From the NCBI GenBank assembly GCA_903828665.1, contig CAIKMZ010000070.1:1-43377 (forward strand): a stretch of DNA of 43,377 nt. The letters run 5' to 3'. The notes under the pieces are model-generated. The model was given only the letters and a program-made list of their open reading frames with translations. It ran no database searches and was not told where the DNA came from. Below, one piece after another: positions 27,214 through 36,652 of the stretch; within the stretch, counting starts at the first letter, position 1; each line of letters opens with the position of its first letter. The stretch comes from an uncultured beta proteobacterium. Its GTDB lineage: Bacteria > Pseudomonadota > Gammaproteobacteria > Burkholderiales > Burkholderiaceae_C. A program made the translations under genes and the position numbers.

Positions 27214-28487
27214 AGCGACGAGGTGGCCGGCTTGCGCAAGGTGTACTGCACCAGGCTGATGTCACCCGTGTCAAAGGCGGCCTCGCAGTAGGCCAGGTAG
27301 AACTCCCAGATGCGCATGAAGCGCTCATCAAAGCCGAGCGCCGCCACCTCGGCCTTGCGCGCCAGAAACGCGTCACGCCAGCGGCGCAGGGTCTCCGCGT
27401 AATCGGCGCCAAACGCGAATTCGTCGACCACCTCGAGACCGGCCGCCGCGGCCTGGCGGCGCAATTCACGCGGGCAGGGCAGGCAGCCGCCGGGGAAGAT
27501 GTACTGCTGGATGAAGTCGGTGGACGCCACATAGCGGTCGAACAGCGCGTCATCGATCACGATGCTTTGCACGCAGGCGCGCCCACCGGGCTTGAGCAGG
27601 CGGCTGACGGTCGCAAAGTATTCGGGCCAATAGGCCTGGCCCACCGCTTCCACCATCTCGATCGAGCAGATCGCGTCGAACGGCGCGTCGCCGATGTCGC
27701 GGTAGTCCTGCAGGCGCAAGTCGGCCTGGTTGCCTTCGCCCGTGCTCACGCCCAGGCGCTGCATGCGCGCATTGGCCCAGGCCAGTTGCTCGGTGCTCAG
27801 TGTTACGCCCACGACCGATGCCCCCAGATTCACCGTGGCCTGCTCGGCCAGCGCGCCCCAGCCGCAGCCGATCTCCAGCACGCGCTCGCCGCGCTTGACG
27901 CCGGCCATCTGCAGCGCGCGGCGCACCTTGGCATCTTGCGCCGCTGGCAGGGGACGCGACACGTCGCCCTCGAACCAGGCGCTGGAGTAGTTCATGGTCT
28001 CGTCCAGCCACAGGCTGTAGAACGCGTTGCCCAGGTCGTAGTGGGCGTGGATGTTCTTGCGGCTGTTGGCGCGGCTGTTGTGGTGCAGCAGATGCTTGAC
28101 GCGGTACAGGAGCCGCCCGAACCAGGTGCCGAAGATCATGGCGTCGACCTGCTGGCGGTTGGCGGAGAACACTTTGAGCAATTCGGTCAGGTCCGGTGTG
28201 CTCCAGTCCCCGGCAATGAAGCTTTCCGCAAAGCCGATGTCGCCGGACTTGAGTGCCGCGCCAAACACATTCCAGTTGTGCAGCGTGATGCTGGCGCTGG
28301 GATGCCGGGGCGTGTGCAGGGTGTGCTGCTGCGGGTGCTCGCCAAAGCGGCGCTGCGAACCATCGGGCAGGTGCAGGGTGAGCGCGCCATGGCGCAGGTT
28401 CTGCAGCAGACGCAATGCGCTGCGCGCTGCAGCCGGTGCGTCTTTCGGAAATGCGATGCCGTGGGCGGTGCGCGTTGCAACGTTCAT
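27210..28487 (-). CDS. cfa: Cyclopropane-fatty-acyl-phospholipid synthase-like methyltransferase
   Basis: 425 residues of the CFA/MMA synthase family, slightly longer than E. coli Cfa (382). An N-terminal lipid-binding domain (about 1-150) precedes a SAM-dependent methyltransferase domain: LDETMNYSSAWFEGD, VLEIGCGWGALAEQA (SAM), ICSIEMVEAVGQAYWPEYF with the conserved Glu, QSIVID, DFIQQYIFPGGCLP and the Tyr in DYAETLRRW. These enzymes add a methylene or methyl group to double bonds of membrane phospholipid chains. With an FAD oxidoreductase and DUF1365 next to it, the product may be other than a plain cyclopropane, such as a methyl-branched or furan-type acid (inference). Confidence 0.93.
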   Translation of the reverse strand: MNVATRTAHGIAFPKDAPAAARSALRLLQNLRHGALTLHLPDGSQRRFGEHPQQHTLHTPRHPSASITLHNWNVFGAALKSGDIGFAESFIAGDWSTPDLTELLKVFSANRQQVDAMIFGTWFGRLLYRVKHLLHHNSRANSRKNIHAHYDLGNAFYSLWLDETMNYSSAWFEGDVSRPLPAAQDAKVRRALQMAGVKRGERVLEIGCGWGALAEQATVNLGASVVGVTLSTEQLAWANARMQRLGVSTGEGNQADLRLQDYRDIGDAPFDAICSIEMVEAVGQAYWPEYFATVSRLLKPGGRACVQSIVIDDALFDRYVASTDFIQQYIFPGGCLPCPRELRRQAAAAGLEVVDEFAFGADYAETLRRWRDAFLARKAEVAALGFDERFMRIWEFYLAYCEAAFDTGDISLVQYTLRKPATSSL

Positions 28488-28508
28488 GGGAGACTCCTGT
28501 AGGCGGAA

Positions 28509-29309
28509 CTAGTGTGAGACAAAGGCTTGCGGCGGAGCCGGCTTGCGAAAAAACGGAACCTTTTTCAGCCAAAGGCGCAAGGCCTGCGTGTGGATGTGCA
28601 GCACCACGCCCAGCGTCATCGCCGGGTAGCGCCAGAGCGCGCGGCGCAGCAGCGCGGGCGTCATCGGCTGCAGCGTGCCGCTGACACTGGTTTGCAGGAC
28701 CGCCACCTCGGTGCTGGCGTTGTCATGGAAGTCCACGCGCGCCACCGTGCGCGAGTGCTCGCGGTCCACGCTGCGCATGAAGCGAAAGCGGTAGTGGCCC
28801 TGCACCGGGTTGAAGGGCGAGACATGGAACACCTTGTCCGCGCGCTGCTCGACGCCGTAGCGCGGCGCGTCGAGCACGTAACAGTGGCGCTCGCCGAAGG
28901 TGTTGTTCACCTCCACCACGATGGCACGCAGGGCGCCATCCTGGTCGTGCGCCGCGCGGTGGCAATACCAGAAGCTCACGGGCTTGAAGGTGTAGCCCAG
29001 CACACGCGGGTAGGTATGCAGCCACGCCTCGCCGGTCGCGTCATGAATGCCTTCGCGCTGCAGCAGTTCGTCCAGCCACGCGATGGCCCCGCCCTGTTCC
29101 GGCGCGCGGCCATCGCCATGGTCGGTTTCGAAGAAGCTCAAGGCGCCCGCGCGGTTGATGCGCCACTGGCCGGGCGGTGGCGTCTGCCCTTGCAGGCTGC
29201 GCAGCGGCAGCATCAGGAAGTAGGTGGGGTAGGCAAACGCGTGGCGCTGCGGGCGCAGCCGCGTGTGGCGCACCTGGCCGAAACCGATATGGGGGACGGT
29301 CGCGTTCAT
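28509..29309 (-). CDS. DUF1365 domain protein of the lipid cluster
   Basis: 266 residues matching DUF1365 along its length: GQVRHTRLRPQRHAFAYPTYFLMLPL at the start (read in parts), RAGALSFFETDHGDG, RVLGYTFKPVSFWYCH, VEVNNTFGERHCYVL, KVFHVSPFNPVQGHYRF and LWRYPAMTLGVVLHIHTQALRLWLKKVPF. The family nearly always sits between a FAD amine-oxidase-like gene and a CFA synthase, as here. Function is unknown; substrate binding or a reductive step in making modified fatty acids has been suggested by context. A hydrophobic C-terminal stretch could associate with membrane. It overlaps the upstream FAD gene by 4 nt. Confidence 0.92.
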   Translation of the reverse strand: MNATVPHIGFGQVRHTRLRPQRHAFAYPTYFLMLPLRSLQGQTPPPGQWRINRAGALSFFETDHGDGRAPEQGGAIAWLDELLQREGIHDATGEAWLHTYPRVLGYTFKPVSFWYCHRAAHDQDGALRAIVVEVNNTFGERHCYVLDAPRYGVEQRADKVFHVSPFNPVQGHYRFRFMRSVDREHSRTVARVDFHDNASTEVAVLQTSVSGTLQPMTPALLRRALWRYPAMTLGVVLHIHTQALRLWLKKVPFFRKPAPPQAFVSH

Positions 29310-30610
29310 GCGTCTGCCAGCAGTCTTGCCGCGGCGGCCAGTCCGGCTTTGAGACCGTCTTCGTGAAAGCCATAACCCATCCAGGCGCCCGCGTAGTAGC
29401 GGCTGTTCCGGCCCTGCAGTGCCGGCATGCCGGCTTGCGCCGCGACGGCGGCCAGATCAAAAACCGGGTGGGCGTAGTCGTACTCGCCAATGATTTTTTC
29501 CGGCGCGATGGGCCGCACTGGGTTCAAGGACACGATCACCGCCTGCTCCCAGGGCAGGGGCTGCAGACGGTTGAGCAGGTAGTGCAGGCACACCCGCGCG
29601 TCCGCCTGGCCGGAGCCGGCGGCGCGCTCGTAGTTCCACGCTGCCCATGCCGCCTTGCGCGTCGGCAAGACCGATGCGTCGGTATGCAGCACGGCCTTGT
29701 TCGACTGGTAGCGGATGGCCCCCAGCGTTTCGCGCTCTTGCGCCGTGGGCGCGGCCAGCATCTGCAGGGCCTGGTCCGAATGCGTGGCGATGATGACCTT
29801 GTCGAATAGCTCGGCGCCAGCGCTGGTATGGACGCGCGCCATGCTCTTGCCGCCGGGTGTCGCTTCCAGATGCTCGATGCGATGCACCGCTGTGTTCAGA
29901 CGCCTGTCCGCAATGCGTGCCGTGATTTTCTCCACATAGTGCCTGGCGCCACCTTGCACGGTCCACCACTGCGGGCGGTTGGTGATTTGCAGAAGGCCGT
30001 GGTTGTGGCAAAAGCGCACCATGGTGGAAACCGGGAACTGCAGCATCTGGGCGGTGGGACAGCTCCAGATGCACGCCATCATGGGCAGGAAATACCAGTC
30101 GCAGAACGCGCGGCCAAAGCCTTGCTCGCGCAGGAAATCGCCCAGGGGCTGGCGCAGTTGCGTCTCGGTGCCGCTCAGGGCCATGCGGGTGGTCAGGGCG
30201 TTGAAGCGCAGCAGATCGCGCAGCATGCCCCAAAAACGCGGATTGACCAGGTTGGCGCGCTGGGCAAAAACGGTGCTCAGACCCGAGCCGCTCCACTCCA
30301 GGGGGCGGCCATTCGTGTTGTCGCTGGCCTGTACTGAAAACGACATGTCGGACTTGACGGTTGCCACGTTCAGATCGGCCAGCAGCGCAATCAGTTGCGG
30401 GTAGGTGCGCTCATTGAGCACCAGAAAGCCGGTGTCCACACCCTGCGTGCGCTCGCCGTGGGGCGTGGGAAGCGTCACATCAACGGTGTGCGTGTGGCCG
30501 CCGAAATAGCCGCCTGCCTCCAGCAGCGTGAGGTCGGCCTTGCCCTGCAAGGCGTGGGCCGCAGCCAAGCCTGAAATCCCCGAACCCACGATGGCAACTT
30601 TGATCGACAC
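29306..30610 (-). CDS. FAD-dependent amine-oxidase-like oxidoreductase
   Basis: About 434 residues. The N-terminal Rossmann motif IVGSGISGLAAAHAL, followed by a Glu-ending strand (LTLLEAGGYFGGHTHTVDV), binds FAD. TGFLVLNERTYPQL, the central FCDWYFLPMMACIWSCPTAQM block and the C-terminal YYAGAWMGYGFHEDGLKAG FAD contact fit the NAD(P)-binding amine-oxidase/desaturase group that partners DUF1365 and CFA synthase. The start is uncertain: GTG 30610 has GGAG 5 bases upstream, while ATG 30625 lies 15 bases further up without such a site. It is the first gene of the operon, controlled from the palindrome at 30643. It likely oxidises or desaturates acyl chains. Confidence 0.9.
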   Translation of the reverse strand: MSIKVAIVGSGISGLAAAHALQGKADLTLLEAGGYFGGHTHTVDVTLPTPHGERTQGVDTGFLVLNERTYPQLIALLADLNVATVKSDMSFSVQASDNTNGRPLEWSGSGLSTVFAQRANLVNPRFWGMLRDLLRFNALTTRMALSGTETQLRQPLGDFLREQGFGRAFCDWYFLPMMACIWSCPTAQMLQFPVSTMVRFCHNHGLLQITNRPQWWTVQGGARHYVEKITARIADRRLNTAVHRIEHLEATPGGKSMARVHTSAGAELFDKVIIATHSDQALQMLAAPTAQERETLGAIRYQSNKAVLHTDASVLPTRKAAWAAWNYERAAGSGQADARVCLHYLLNRLQPLPWEQAVIVSLNPVRPIAPEKIIGEYDYAHPVFDLAAVAAQAGMPALQGRNSRYYAGAWMGYGFHEDGLKAGLAAAARLLADA

Positions 30611-30642
30611 ACGTACTCCATTCAATTGATGAGAACAATTCT

Positions 30643-30678
30643 ATACCAATTGGTATTTATATGACTGCGTGGTATTTT
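30643..30678. promoter_or_regulatory. Perfect 14-bp palindrome (TetR operator) with plus-strand promoter
   Basis: ATACCAATTGGTAT at 30643-30656 is a perfect palindrome in the gap between the lipid operon and the divergent TetR gene. TTGGTA (30650-30655) in it also serves as a -35 box, 17 bp from TATTTT (30673-30678), which suits the TetR gene starting at 30728. Bound regulator would therefore block its own promoter. It also lies 33 bases before the start of the divergent oxidoreductase gene, where it could block that operon too. Confidence 0.7.
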
Positions 30679-30727
30679 TATGGCCAATACATTCTGTTTG
30701 TCAACGCAAGCGGATACAATTTGGCGC

Positions 30728-31345
30728 ATGGCCAGCACAACTCCCACCAAAGTTTCCTTCAAGGCGCAAATGCTGTTGGCGCGGGAGGATGCCATCATCC
30801 GGTCCGTGAATCGCCTGCTGGCGGAAAAGGGCTTCGAAGCCATGACGGTGGACGAAGTGGCTGCTGATGTCGGTATTGCCAAGGCCAGCTTGTACAAGCA
30901 CTTCCCGAGCAAGGAAGACCTGGCAGCGGCGGCCATGGTGTCGGTCATGCGTCGGGCGCAGGCGTATTTGAACGACCTGCCCGCGGAATCGTCCCCGATC
31001 GACAAACTGCGCCGCGTCGTGGCGTGGACCATGGGACTGAAACTGGCGGGCGAAATGCCGTCACTGCCAAGCCAGAACTCCAGCCTGCGCACCACGCTGA
31101 TGGACAACAAGGACTACATGGACGGATTGATGGACGTGAGCGACCGCCTGGGCGCGTGGATCGAGGCGGCTCAGGCGCAGGGCGCGCTCAATCCGAAGCT
31201 GCCGTCGATTGCGGTGTTGTACACCCTGTATGCCCGCGCTTGCGACCCGGTGCTGGAGTTCCTCAAGATCGGCGAGTTGTACAGCGACGAGGAAATCATC
31301 GCCCTGGTGCTCAGCACCTGCTTTGAAGGTCTCGAAACCCGTTAG
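30728..31345 (+). CDS. TetR-family repressor of the lipid cluster
   Basis: 205 residues from ATG 30728 (MASTTPTKVSF). An in-frame start at 30680 would put the -10 box at its edge and is not preferred. The N-terminal helix-turn-helix is clear: IIRSVNRLLAEKGFEAMTVDEVA, read in parts, then ADVGIAKASLYKHFPSKEDL. The ligand-binding domain follows, ending DPVLEFLKIGELYSDEEIIALVLSTCFEGL. TetR proteins are usually released from DNA by a small ligand; here a fatty acid or acyl-CoA is likely. The palindrome next to it supports autoregulation and control of the divergent eight-gene operon. Confidence 0.92.
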   Translation: MASTTPTKVSFKAQMLLAREDAIIRSVNRLLAEKGFEAMTVDEVAADVGIAKASLYKHFPSKEDLAAAAMVSVMRRAQAYLNDLPAESSPIDKLRRVVAWTMGLKLAGEMPSLPSQNSSLRTTLMDNKDYMDGLMDVSDRLGAWIEAAQAQGALNPKLPSIAVLYTLYARACDPVLEFLKIGELYSDEEIIALVLSTCFEGLETR

Positions 31346-31450
31346 CCGCCAGCACCCGGGCGCGGCCGGCCTAGCTATTGCCCCTACGCCGTTGTCAACC
31401 AATCCGGTCCCCCCAGAATGGGCCTGACAGATCAGGCGGATCGCCGCCAC

Positions 31451-31477
31451 TGGTGTGCCCCCGATCGGGGCACACCA
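31451..31477. promoter_or_regulatory. 11-bp perfect inverted repeat upstream of alkB
   Basis: TGGTGTGCCCC (31451-31461), CGATC, GGGGCACACCA (31467-31477). It lies 106 bases before alkB and 106 bases after the TetR stop. As RNA it is a strong hairpin and could end tetR transcription, but no U-run follows. As DNA it could be an operator for alkB. The rest of 31346-31582 shows no gene. Confidence 0.5.
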
Positions 31478-31582
31478 TCACTTCAAAGGGGAACCGGCAA
31501 TGAGGGCCTGCGCAATCTTCGACCTTGAAATCCGTGACGCAAGCGATTCTTTCCGCCTCGCCGGCGTTGCAGGACCGTGCGC

Positions 31583-32776
31583 ATGAATCCGGCCAAACCG
31601 ATGGCCCGCCTCACTGATGATCCGCACGCTGCATTCGCGCAGTACCGTGACCGCAAGCGCTGGTGGTGGCTGCTGTCCGTCGTCTTTCCGCTGTTGCCTT
31701 TCGCCGGCATGGCGGCCCACGCCGCCAGCGGCTCGCAGATCGCGCTGGGCTTGCCGCTGCTGATCAGCTACGGTCTGATGCCCTTGCTCGATTACCTGAT
31801 CGGTGAAGACGAGAGCAATCCGCCCGAAGCAATCGTTCCGCAGTTGGAGGAAGACCGCTATTACCGCTGGCTCACCTGGGCCACGGTGCCGCTGCACTAT
31901 GTGGCCCTGATCGGTTGCGCATGGTGGGTCGGAACCCATTCGCTGTCATGGTGGGCTGTCCTGTTGTTCGCCTATGTGGCAGGGACCGATTCCGGGCTGG
32001 GCCTGAACACCGGCCACGAGCTGGGCCACAAATACAACGCCATCGAGCAGTGGCTGGCGCGTTTGGTGCTGGCAGTGCCGGCCTACGGACACTTCACCGT
32101 CGAACACGGGCGTGGTCATCACCGCTGGGTCTCCACGCCGGAAGATCATGCCAGCGCCCGCATGGGGGAGAACATCTATCGCTTCGCCCTGCGCGAATTG
32201 CCCGGCGGCATTCACCGCGCCTGGCAGATCGAGAAGGACCGGCTGGCCGGGCAAGGGCGCTCGGCCTGGAGTCAGCACAACACGATGCTGCAGTCCTACG
32301 CCATCACGGCCTTGCTGCAGCTCGGGTTGATCCTGGCTTTTGGCTGGGTGATGCTGCCCTTTCTCGCGGTGCACAACCTCGTCGCCTGGTGGCAGCTCAC
32401 CTCCGCCAACTATGTCGAGCACTACGGCCTTTTGCGGGCACGTCTGCCCAGCGGCCGATATGAAGCACCGCAGCCGCACCATTCATGGAACGCCAACCAC
32501 TTGGTCACCAACCTCGTCACCTTCCATTTGCAGCGGCACTCGGATCATCACGCCCACCCGTCGCGCCGTTACCAATCACTGCGGCATTTCGAGCAACTGC
32601 CACAGTTGCCCAGCGGCTACTTCGGCATGTTTCCGCTGGCCTACGTGCCCCCACTGTGGTTCAGGGTGATGGACCCGCGCCTGCTGGCACTGCCGCACGT
32701 GCAGGGAGAGCTGAGCCGCGTGAATATCGACCCGCGTCGACGTGAGGAAATTTACGCACGGTACGGGAAGGCGTGA
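31583..32776 (+). CDS. alkB: Alkane 1-monooxygenase, membrane di-iron hydroxylase
   Basis: 397 residues from ATG 31583; a GTG two codons upstream is possible, and AGGA lies upstream. About six membrane helices. The histidine boxes of AlkB are all present: HELGH (145-149), EHGRGHH (174-180), the NYVEHYG motif and [18 protein letters not shown] (from 317). It hydroxylates terminal carbons of n-alkanes, using O2 and electrons from rubredoxin and its reductase. No rubredoxin is fused or adjacent. A related fatty-acid omega-hydroxylase role cannot be excluded. The gene stands alone on the plus strand, with only the 11-bp inverted repeat upstream as a regulatory hint. Confidence 0.95.
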   Translation: MNPAKPMARLTDDPHAAFAQYRDRKRWWWLLSVVFPLLPFAGMAAHAASGSQIALGLPLLISYGLMPLLDYLIGEDESNPPEAIVPQLEEDRYYRWLTWATVPLHYVALIGCAWWVGTHSLSWWAVLLFAYVAGTDSGLGLNTGHELGHKYNAIEQWLARLVLAVPAYGHFTVEHGRGHHRWVSTPEDHASARMGENIYRFALRELPGGIHRAWQIEKDRLAGQGRSAWSQHNTMLQSYAITALLQLGLILAFGWVMLPFLAVHNLVAWWQLTSANYVEHYGLLRARLPSGRYEAPQPHHSWNANHLVTNLVTFHLQRHSDHHAHPSRRYQSLRHFEQLPQLPSGYFGMFPLAYVPPLWFRVMDPRLLALPHVQGELSRVNIDPRRREEIYARYGKA

Positions 32777-32940
32777 TCGGGCTGCGGTTTGCGGGGTATG
32801 TTGCCTTCAGGTTGATGTGCTCCATCGCACAGACCCGTCAGGCAAGCATCGCCTACTCTCATGGCGCGACGCCTTCGAACTGTCCTGCAGGGGTTTCGAA
32901 GCCAGCACTGAAACCCACTCATTCACTCACGAAAGTTCTT

Positions 32941-33405
<465 letters not shown>

Positions 33406-34269
33406 TCAATAGGTGATGGTCAGGGTGTGCACTTGAGATGCGGCGCATGAACCCGCTCCGCAGGTCCCGGCCTGCCCGGCGGGCATGCTGCCATTGATCG
33501 TATGGGTCTGTGCCGCGCCGCTGCCCCTGGCGCTCACCGCAGAGGCTTGGGAATCAATATCGAGGTGGTAGGTCAAACCGGCTGCAACGCCGCTGTCGGC
33601 GTCAAGCGTCATCGTATAGGGCAAATCAAGCGTGCCGGTGGTCACGAAGGTGGTGCTGGCGTTGACGGCCGGGCCGAAGGCGGTGTAGTTGAAAGCAACA
33701 TCGCCTGGTGCCGTGGTGATCTCAAAGGTCGCAGGGCTGGTGATTGAAACCGGGAAACTGCCGCTGCTGCTGAGCGGCTGCATCTTCTTGGTGTCTTCGC
33801 GAACCGTCATGCTGACCGTATCGGTATACGTGCCAGCGCTGACCAACTGACCGGCGAGCGTGATGCAACCCCAATAGCTGACCGATACCGACTGCGCGCC
33901 CAGCACATTGAGCAGGTTCACCTGCCAGTAATCGGCCGAAGAAGTGCTGGTCCACACGGCGCTGCAGGCGCTGTCCTTGTACGCTTCGTAAAGAATACGG
34001 CCCTTGCCATTGGCGGCCTGATTCTGCGCGCCTGCGGGATGGGCCCCATTGTTCGCGGTCAGAAGGACACTGGTGGAATCCGTTGCCGCCGAGCGCGTGC
34101 AGTTGAAGCTGACGATGCCCTGGCTGACGTTGGGCACAACGCCGGCGGCCGCATAGGCGGTTGAGAATCCGGTCGATAAAGGTGCCGTGCAGCTCAAGTT
34201 GGCACGCGCCCAAGGCACCGCGCCCAGCCCGATTGCGGCGACCAGCAGCCTGACGAACAGCGTTCTCAT
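33406..34269 (-). CDS. Csu-type pilus tip adhesin with two spore-coat-U domains
   Basis: 287 residues from ATG 34269, which overlaps the usher stop in ATGA. Signal peptide ends at WARA (about residue 23). Two spore-coat-protein-U (SCPU) domains in tandem: the first about 25-150 with Cys pairs (LSCTAPLSTGF, FNCTRSA), the second about 155-287 ending in QVHTLTITY. The closing strand TITY is the donor-like end seen in Csu subunits. The size fits CsuE, the tip adhesin of Acinetobacter-type Csu pili. It is the last gene of a four-gene operon: major subunit, chaperone, usher, tip. Hydrophobic loop residues for abiotic-surface binding are not evident by eye. Confidence 0.88.
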   Translation of the reverse strand: MRTLFVRLLVAAIGLGAVPWARANLSCTAPLSTGFSTAYAAAGVVPNVSQGIVSFNCTRSAATDSTSVLLTANNGAHPAGAQNQAANGKGRILYEAYKDSACSAVWTSTSSADYWQVNLLNVLGAQSVSVSYWGCITLAGQLVSAGTYTDTVSMTVREDTKKMQPLSSSGSFPVSITSPATFEITTAPGDVAFNYTAFGPAVNASTTFVTTGTLDLPYTMTLDADSGVAAGLTYHLDIDSQASAVSARGSGAAQTHTINGSMPAGQAGTCGAGSCAASQVHTLTITY

Positions 34270-36647
34270 CGCGCAACCCCCTGGCATGACAACGGACCGA
34301 CGCGCGCAATCTCGGTTGCAGAGTCGGGTGGCAACACGACATCAAAAGCGCAATGCTGTGACTTCCATGTCAGCTGCACACGAGTAATCGCCTGCAGTCC
34401 GGTCACGAAGGCCTCGCCGCGCCGCGCCACGTAGAACGCCTGCTGGTCACCCTCGATCTGAACGAGGGCGCCGGCCGGTGCGACGTCGCCGTCGTCCAAA
34501 CGGATCCTCAGCAGGGCACCGCGTCCGCTGCGCACCGGGAAGATGACTTTGACGACGCTGCGCCGCGCCGGCACCGCGATCTGCTCGATGGAATCAATTT
34601 CTGCGCTGACCGGAAGGTCCGCCGGATCGAGTTGCACCGAATTCTTCTGGAACGGCACCAGCAGCGGAATCAGCGCCACACCACCGGCGTCGGTTCGCGT
34701 CAGCACATGATTGCCCAGGCCAATGCCGACGTCGCCGTAGCCCGCCACCTCGGCCAGCGCAAAACTCTCGTTCTGGCGCTGGGTCGCGAACAGGTGGCCG
34801 TCGGTCAGCACCAGTGCGCCGTTTCCGGACAGACGAACGGCGCGCTGATCCGCCGAGGCGCTGACATCCGCGTTGAGATTGCCGTAGCGTCCGAGATAGT
34901 TCAATCCGCCCTCGGCATGGCCGCTGCCTTGCTGCTGGCCCGCGAGCACGCGCCATCCGAGGCTGTCCTCCTGTGTCGGATTCTTCATCGCGGCCGCATG
35001 GAAGTCATTCTGGTTGGCGCTGCGGCTGGCCGATGCGCTGAGCATCCGCCCCTGCTCAAGCGGCAGCACCAGACTCAATCCGATCGCTGAGCCGCTGATG
35101 TCGCCCTGGGACCGGCTGGCGGACAGGCTCAGTGAGCCGCGCTCGGCAACGGGGATGGAATAGTTCAGTGACAGCGTGTTGATGCGCGAATCATCGAAAG
35201 CACGCGTCGAGGTCAGGCCAACGCCGAAGGCGCCGAAGCGGTCGCTTGCATAGGTGGCGTTGGCCGCCAGTTGCAGCCGGACGGGTTCGAACTCCCGGGC
35301 CTGCCCCAGATCACGGAACGTGCCTGACGCGCCCTGCGCCTGCAAAAAGAGGCTGCTGCGCAGCGCCTGGCGCTCCAGGCCCAGCAGCCACTGAGCGCCT
35401 TGGCCAAGGTCGTCCACATGGCTGCCGACCAGCGCCGCGCTGCCCAGCCATTGCCCGGTCACGACGGAGACCAGCCCCAGCTCCAGCGTGCGCTGCGTCG
35501 GCGCGGCCTGAGCGACCCCTTCCAGCGTCAGTTGGTCGTTGTAGCCATGACGCCATACGCCACGCGCGAAGCCGGCGCCATAGTTTGCGCTGGCAGTGCC
35601 CAGATCGAGGCGCAAGCGGCCGGCCTCGACGCTCCAGTCGTCCAGGCCGGCTGCCAGCAGCTTGTTGCTGGAAAGAAATGAGCGCGTGATCACCGTTTCG
35701 CGTCCCAGCAGGTCCCGCACCACCAGCCTTGCTTCGCCACCGCCGGTCAGTACCGGGGAGTTGTCGATCGCGAACGGCCCTGCGGGAACGTTGGAGGTCT
35801 GTCGCAGCACGTCGTTGACGTACAGGCTGACAGTTGAAGGAACCACCGAAACGCCACTGAGCAAAGGCACTGGTTGGCTGACGAAACCCGGTGTCAAGGT
35901 GAAGTTGCTGCCGAACCGGATGCCGCCAAAGTAGACGCTGGCACCCGTCATGCTGGCGCGCGTATTGGTGTCGCCGAGCACGAAAGTCTTGTTTCGGTCC
36001 GCATAGTCTCGGGTGAAGGTGGTTTCCAGGCGCACGACACGGCGCTGCATATTGCCCGGTGCTGTGTTGTCGGTCAGATTCTGGCCCAGGGCGCTGCTGC
36101 TCAGAACGCCCACGCCCGACGAAAATCCGATTTCGCCGAGCATGCCCAGGTTCTGCAGGGTCGCGGCCGATCGCGCATCGGTGCGCTGGTAGTTCAGGTC
36201 GTAATTCAAGAACAGGCTCGGCAGCGTGGTGCCGATGGCGGGTACGTTCGACAAGGGCATGCCCAGTTGAGTGCGCGCAAAGGCCTCGGGTGAGAACAGC
36301 AAGTCGAGCGACTGATTGGCGAAGTTTAGCTTCGAGCGGTAGCCGGCCACAGCGGCCAATGGCCAATAGTCCCGGCCTTTGAACTCGATGGATTTCGCTT
36401 TGGGGTCGAGTGGTATTCGCCAGTCGTCGAAGGCCGGGCGCGGGGCATAGAGCGAGTCCTCGTGCTCGACGATGAGCCAGGTGCCGCTGCTGCCCCCGTT
36501 GACGATCACCTCCATCGGTGTTGCGCGATCGGTGCCGGCTTTGACGCTAGGCGCGACGGCCTGCGCATGCGAGGCGAACAGCCACGCCAGCAAGACCAAC
36601 CCTGCCCAGCGGGAATTAGGCTTGCGAAGCGAGCGGGCGGATCTCAC
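34266..36647 (-). CDS. Fimbrial outer-membrane usher (Csu type)
   Basis: 793 residues. An N-terminal signal peptide ends near HAQA (about residue 30). Usher features: LDLLFSPEAFARTQLGM, a beta-barrel core with many Gly/aromatic alternating strands, the SVYFGGIRFGSNFTLTPGFVSQPVPLLSG block (read in parts), SLYVNDVLRQTSNVPAGPFAIDNSPVL (plug region), and C-terminal domains ending in a Cys pair (QHCAFDVVLPP, GPLSCQG). It forms the outer-membrane pore through which chaperone-bound subunits are assembled. It starts 5 bases after the chaperone stop and overlaps the tip adhesin gene. The size is typical for Csu-type ushers. Confidence 0.93.
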   Translation of the reverse strand: MRSARSLRKPNSRWAGLVLLAWLFASHAQAVAPSVKAGTDRATPMEVIVNGGSSGTWLIVEHEDSLYAPRPAFDDWRIPLDPKAKSIEFKGRDYWPLAAVAGYRSKLNFANQSLDLLFSPEAFARTQLGMPLSNVPAIGTTLPSLFLNYDLNYQRTDARSAATLQNLGMLGEIGFSSGVGVLSSSALGQNLTDNTAPGNMQRRVVRLETTFTRDYADRNKTFVLGDTNTRASMTGASVYFGGIRFGSNFTLTPGFVSQPVPLLSGVSVVPSTVSLYVNDVLRQTSNVPAGPFAIDNSPVLTGGGEARLVVRDLLGRETVITRSFLSSNKLLAAGLDDWSVEAGRLRLDLGTASANYGAGFARGVWRHGYNDQLTLEGVAQAAPTQRTLELGLVSVVTGQWLGSAALVGSHVDDLGQGAQWLLGLERQALRSSLFLQAQGASGTFRDLGQAREFEPVRLQLAANATYASDRFGAFGVGLTSTRAFDDSRINTLSLNYSIPVAERGSLSLSASRSQGDISGSAIGLSLVLPLEQGRMLSASASRSANQNDFHAAAMKNPTQEDSLGWRVLAGQQQGSGHAEGGLNYLGRYGNLNADVSASADQRAVRLSGNGALVLTDGHLFATQRQNESFALAEVAGYGDVGIGLGNHVLTRTDAGGVALIPLLVPFQKNSVQLDPADLPVSAEIDSIEQIAVPARRSVVKVIFPVRSGRGALLRIRLDDGDVAPAGALVQIEGDQQAFYVARRGEAFVTGLQAITRVQLTWKSQHCAFDVVLPPDSATEIARVGPLSCQGVAR

Positions 36648-36652
36648 GCCGG

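Noticed and set aside
31451..31490. Rho-independent terminator after the TetR gene
   Set aside because: The hairpin is strong but the following bases are TCACTTCAAAGG, with no T-run; kept only as an inverted repeat.
32773..32940. Longer start of the collagen-like gene
   Set aside because: The internal ATG at 32941 begins a textbook lipoprotein signal peptide, which the longer version would bury.
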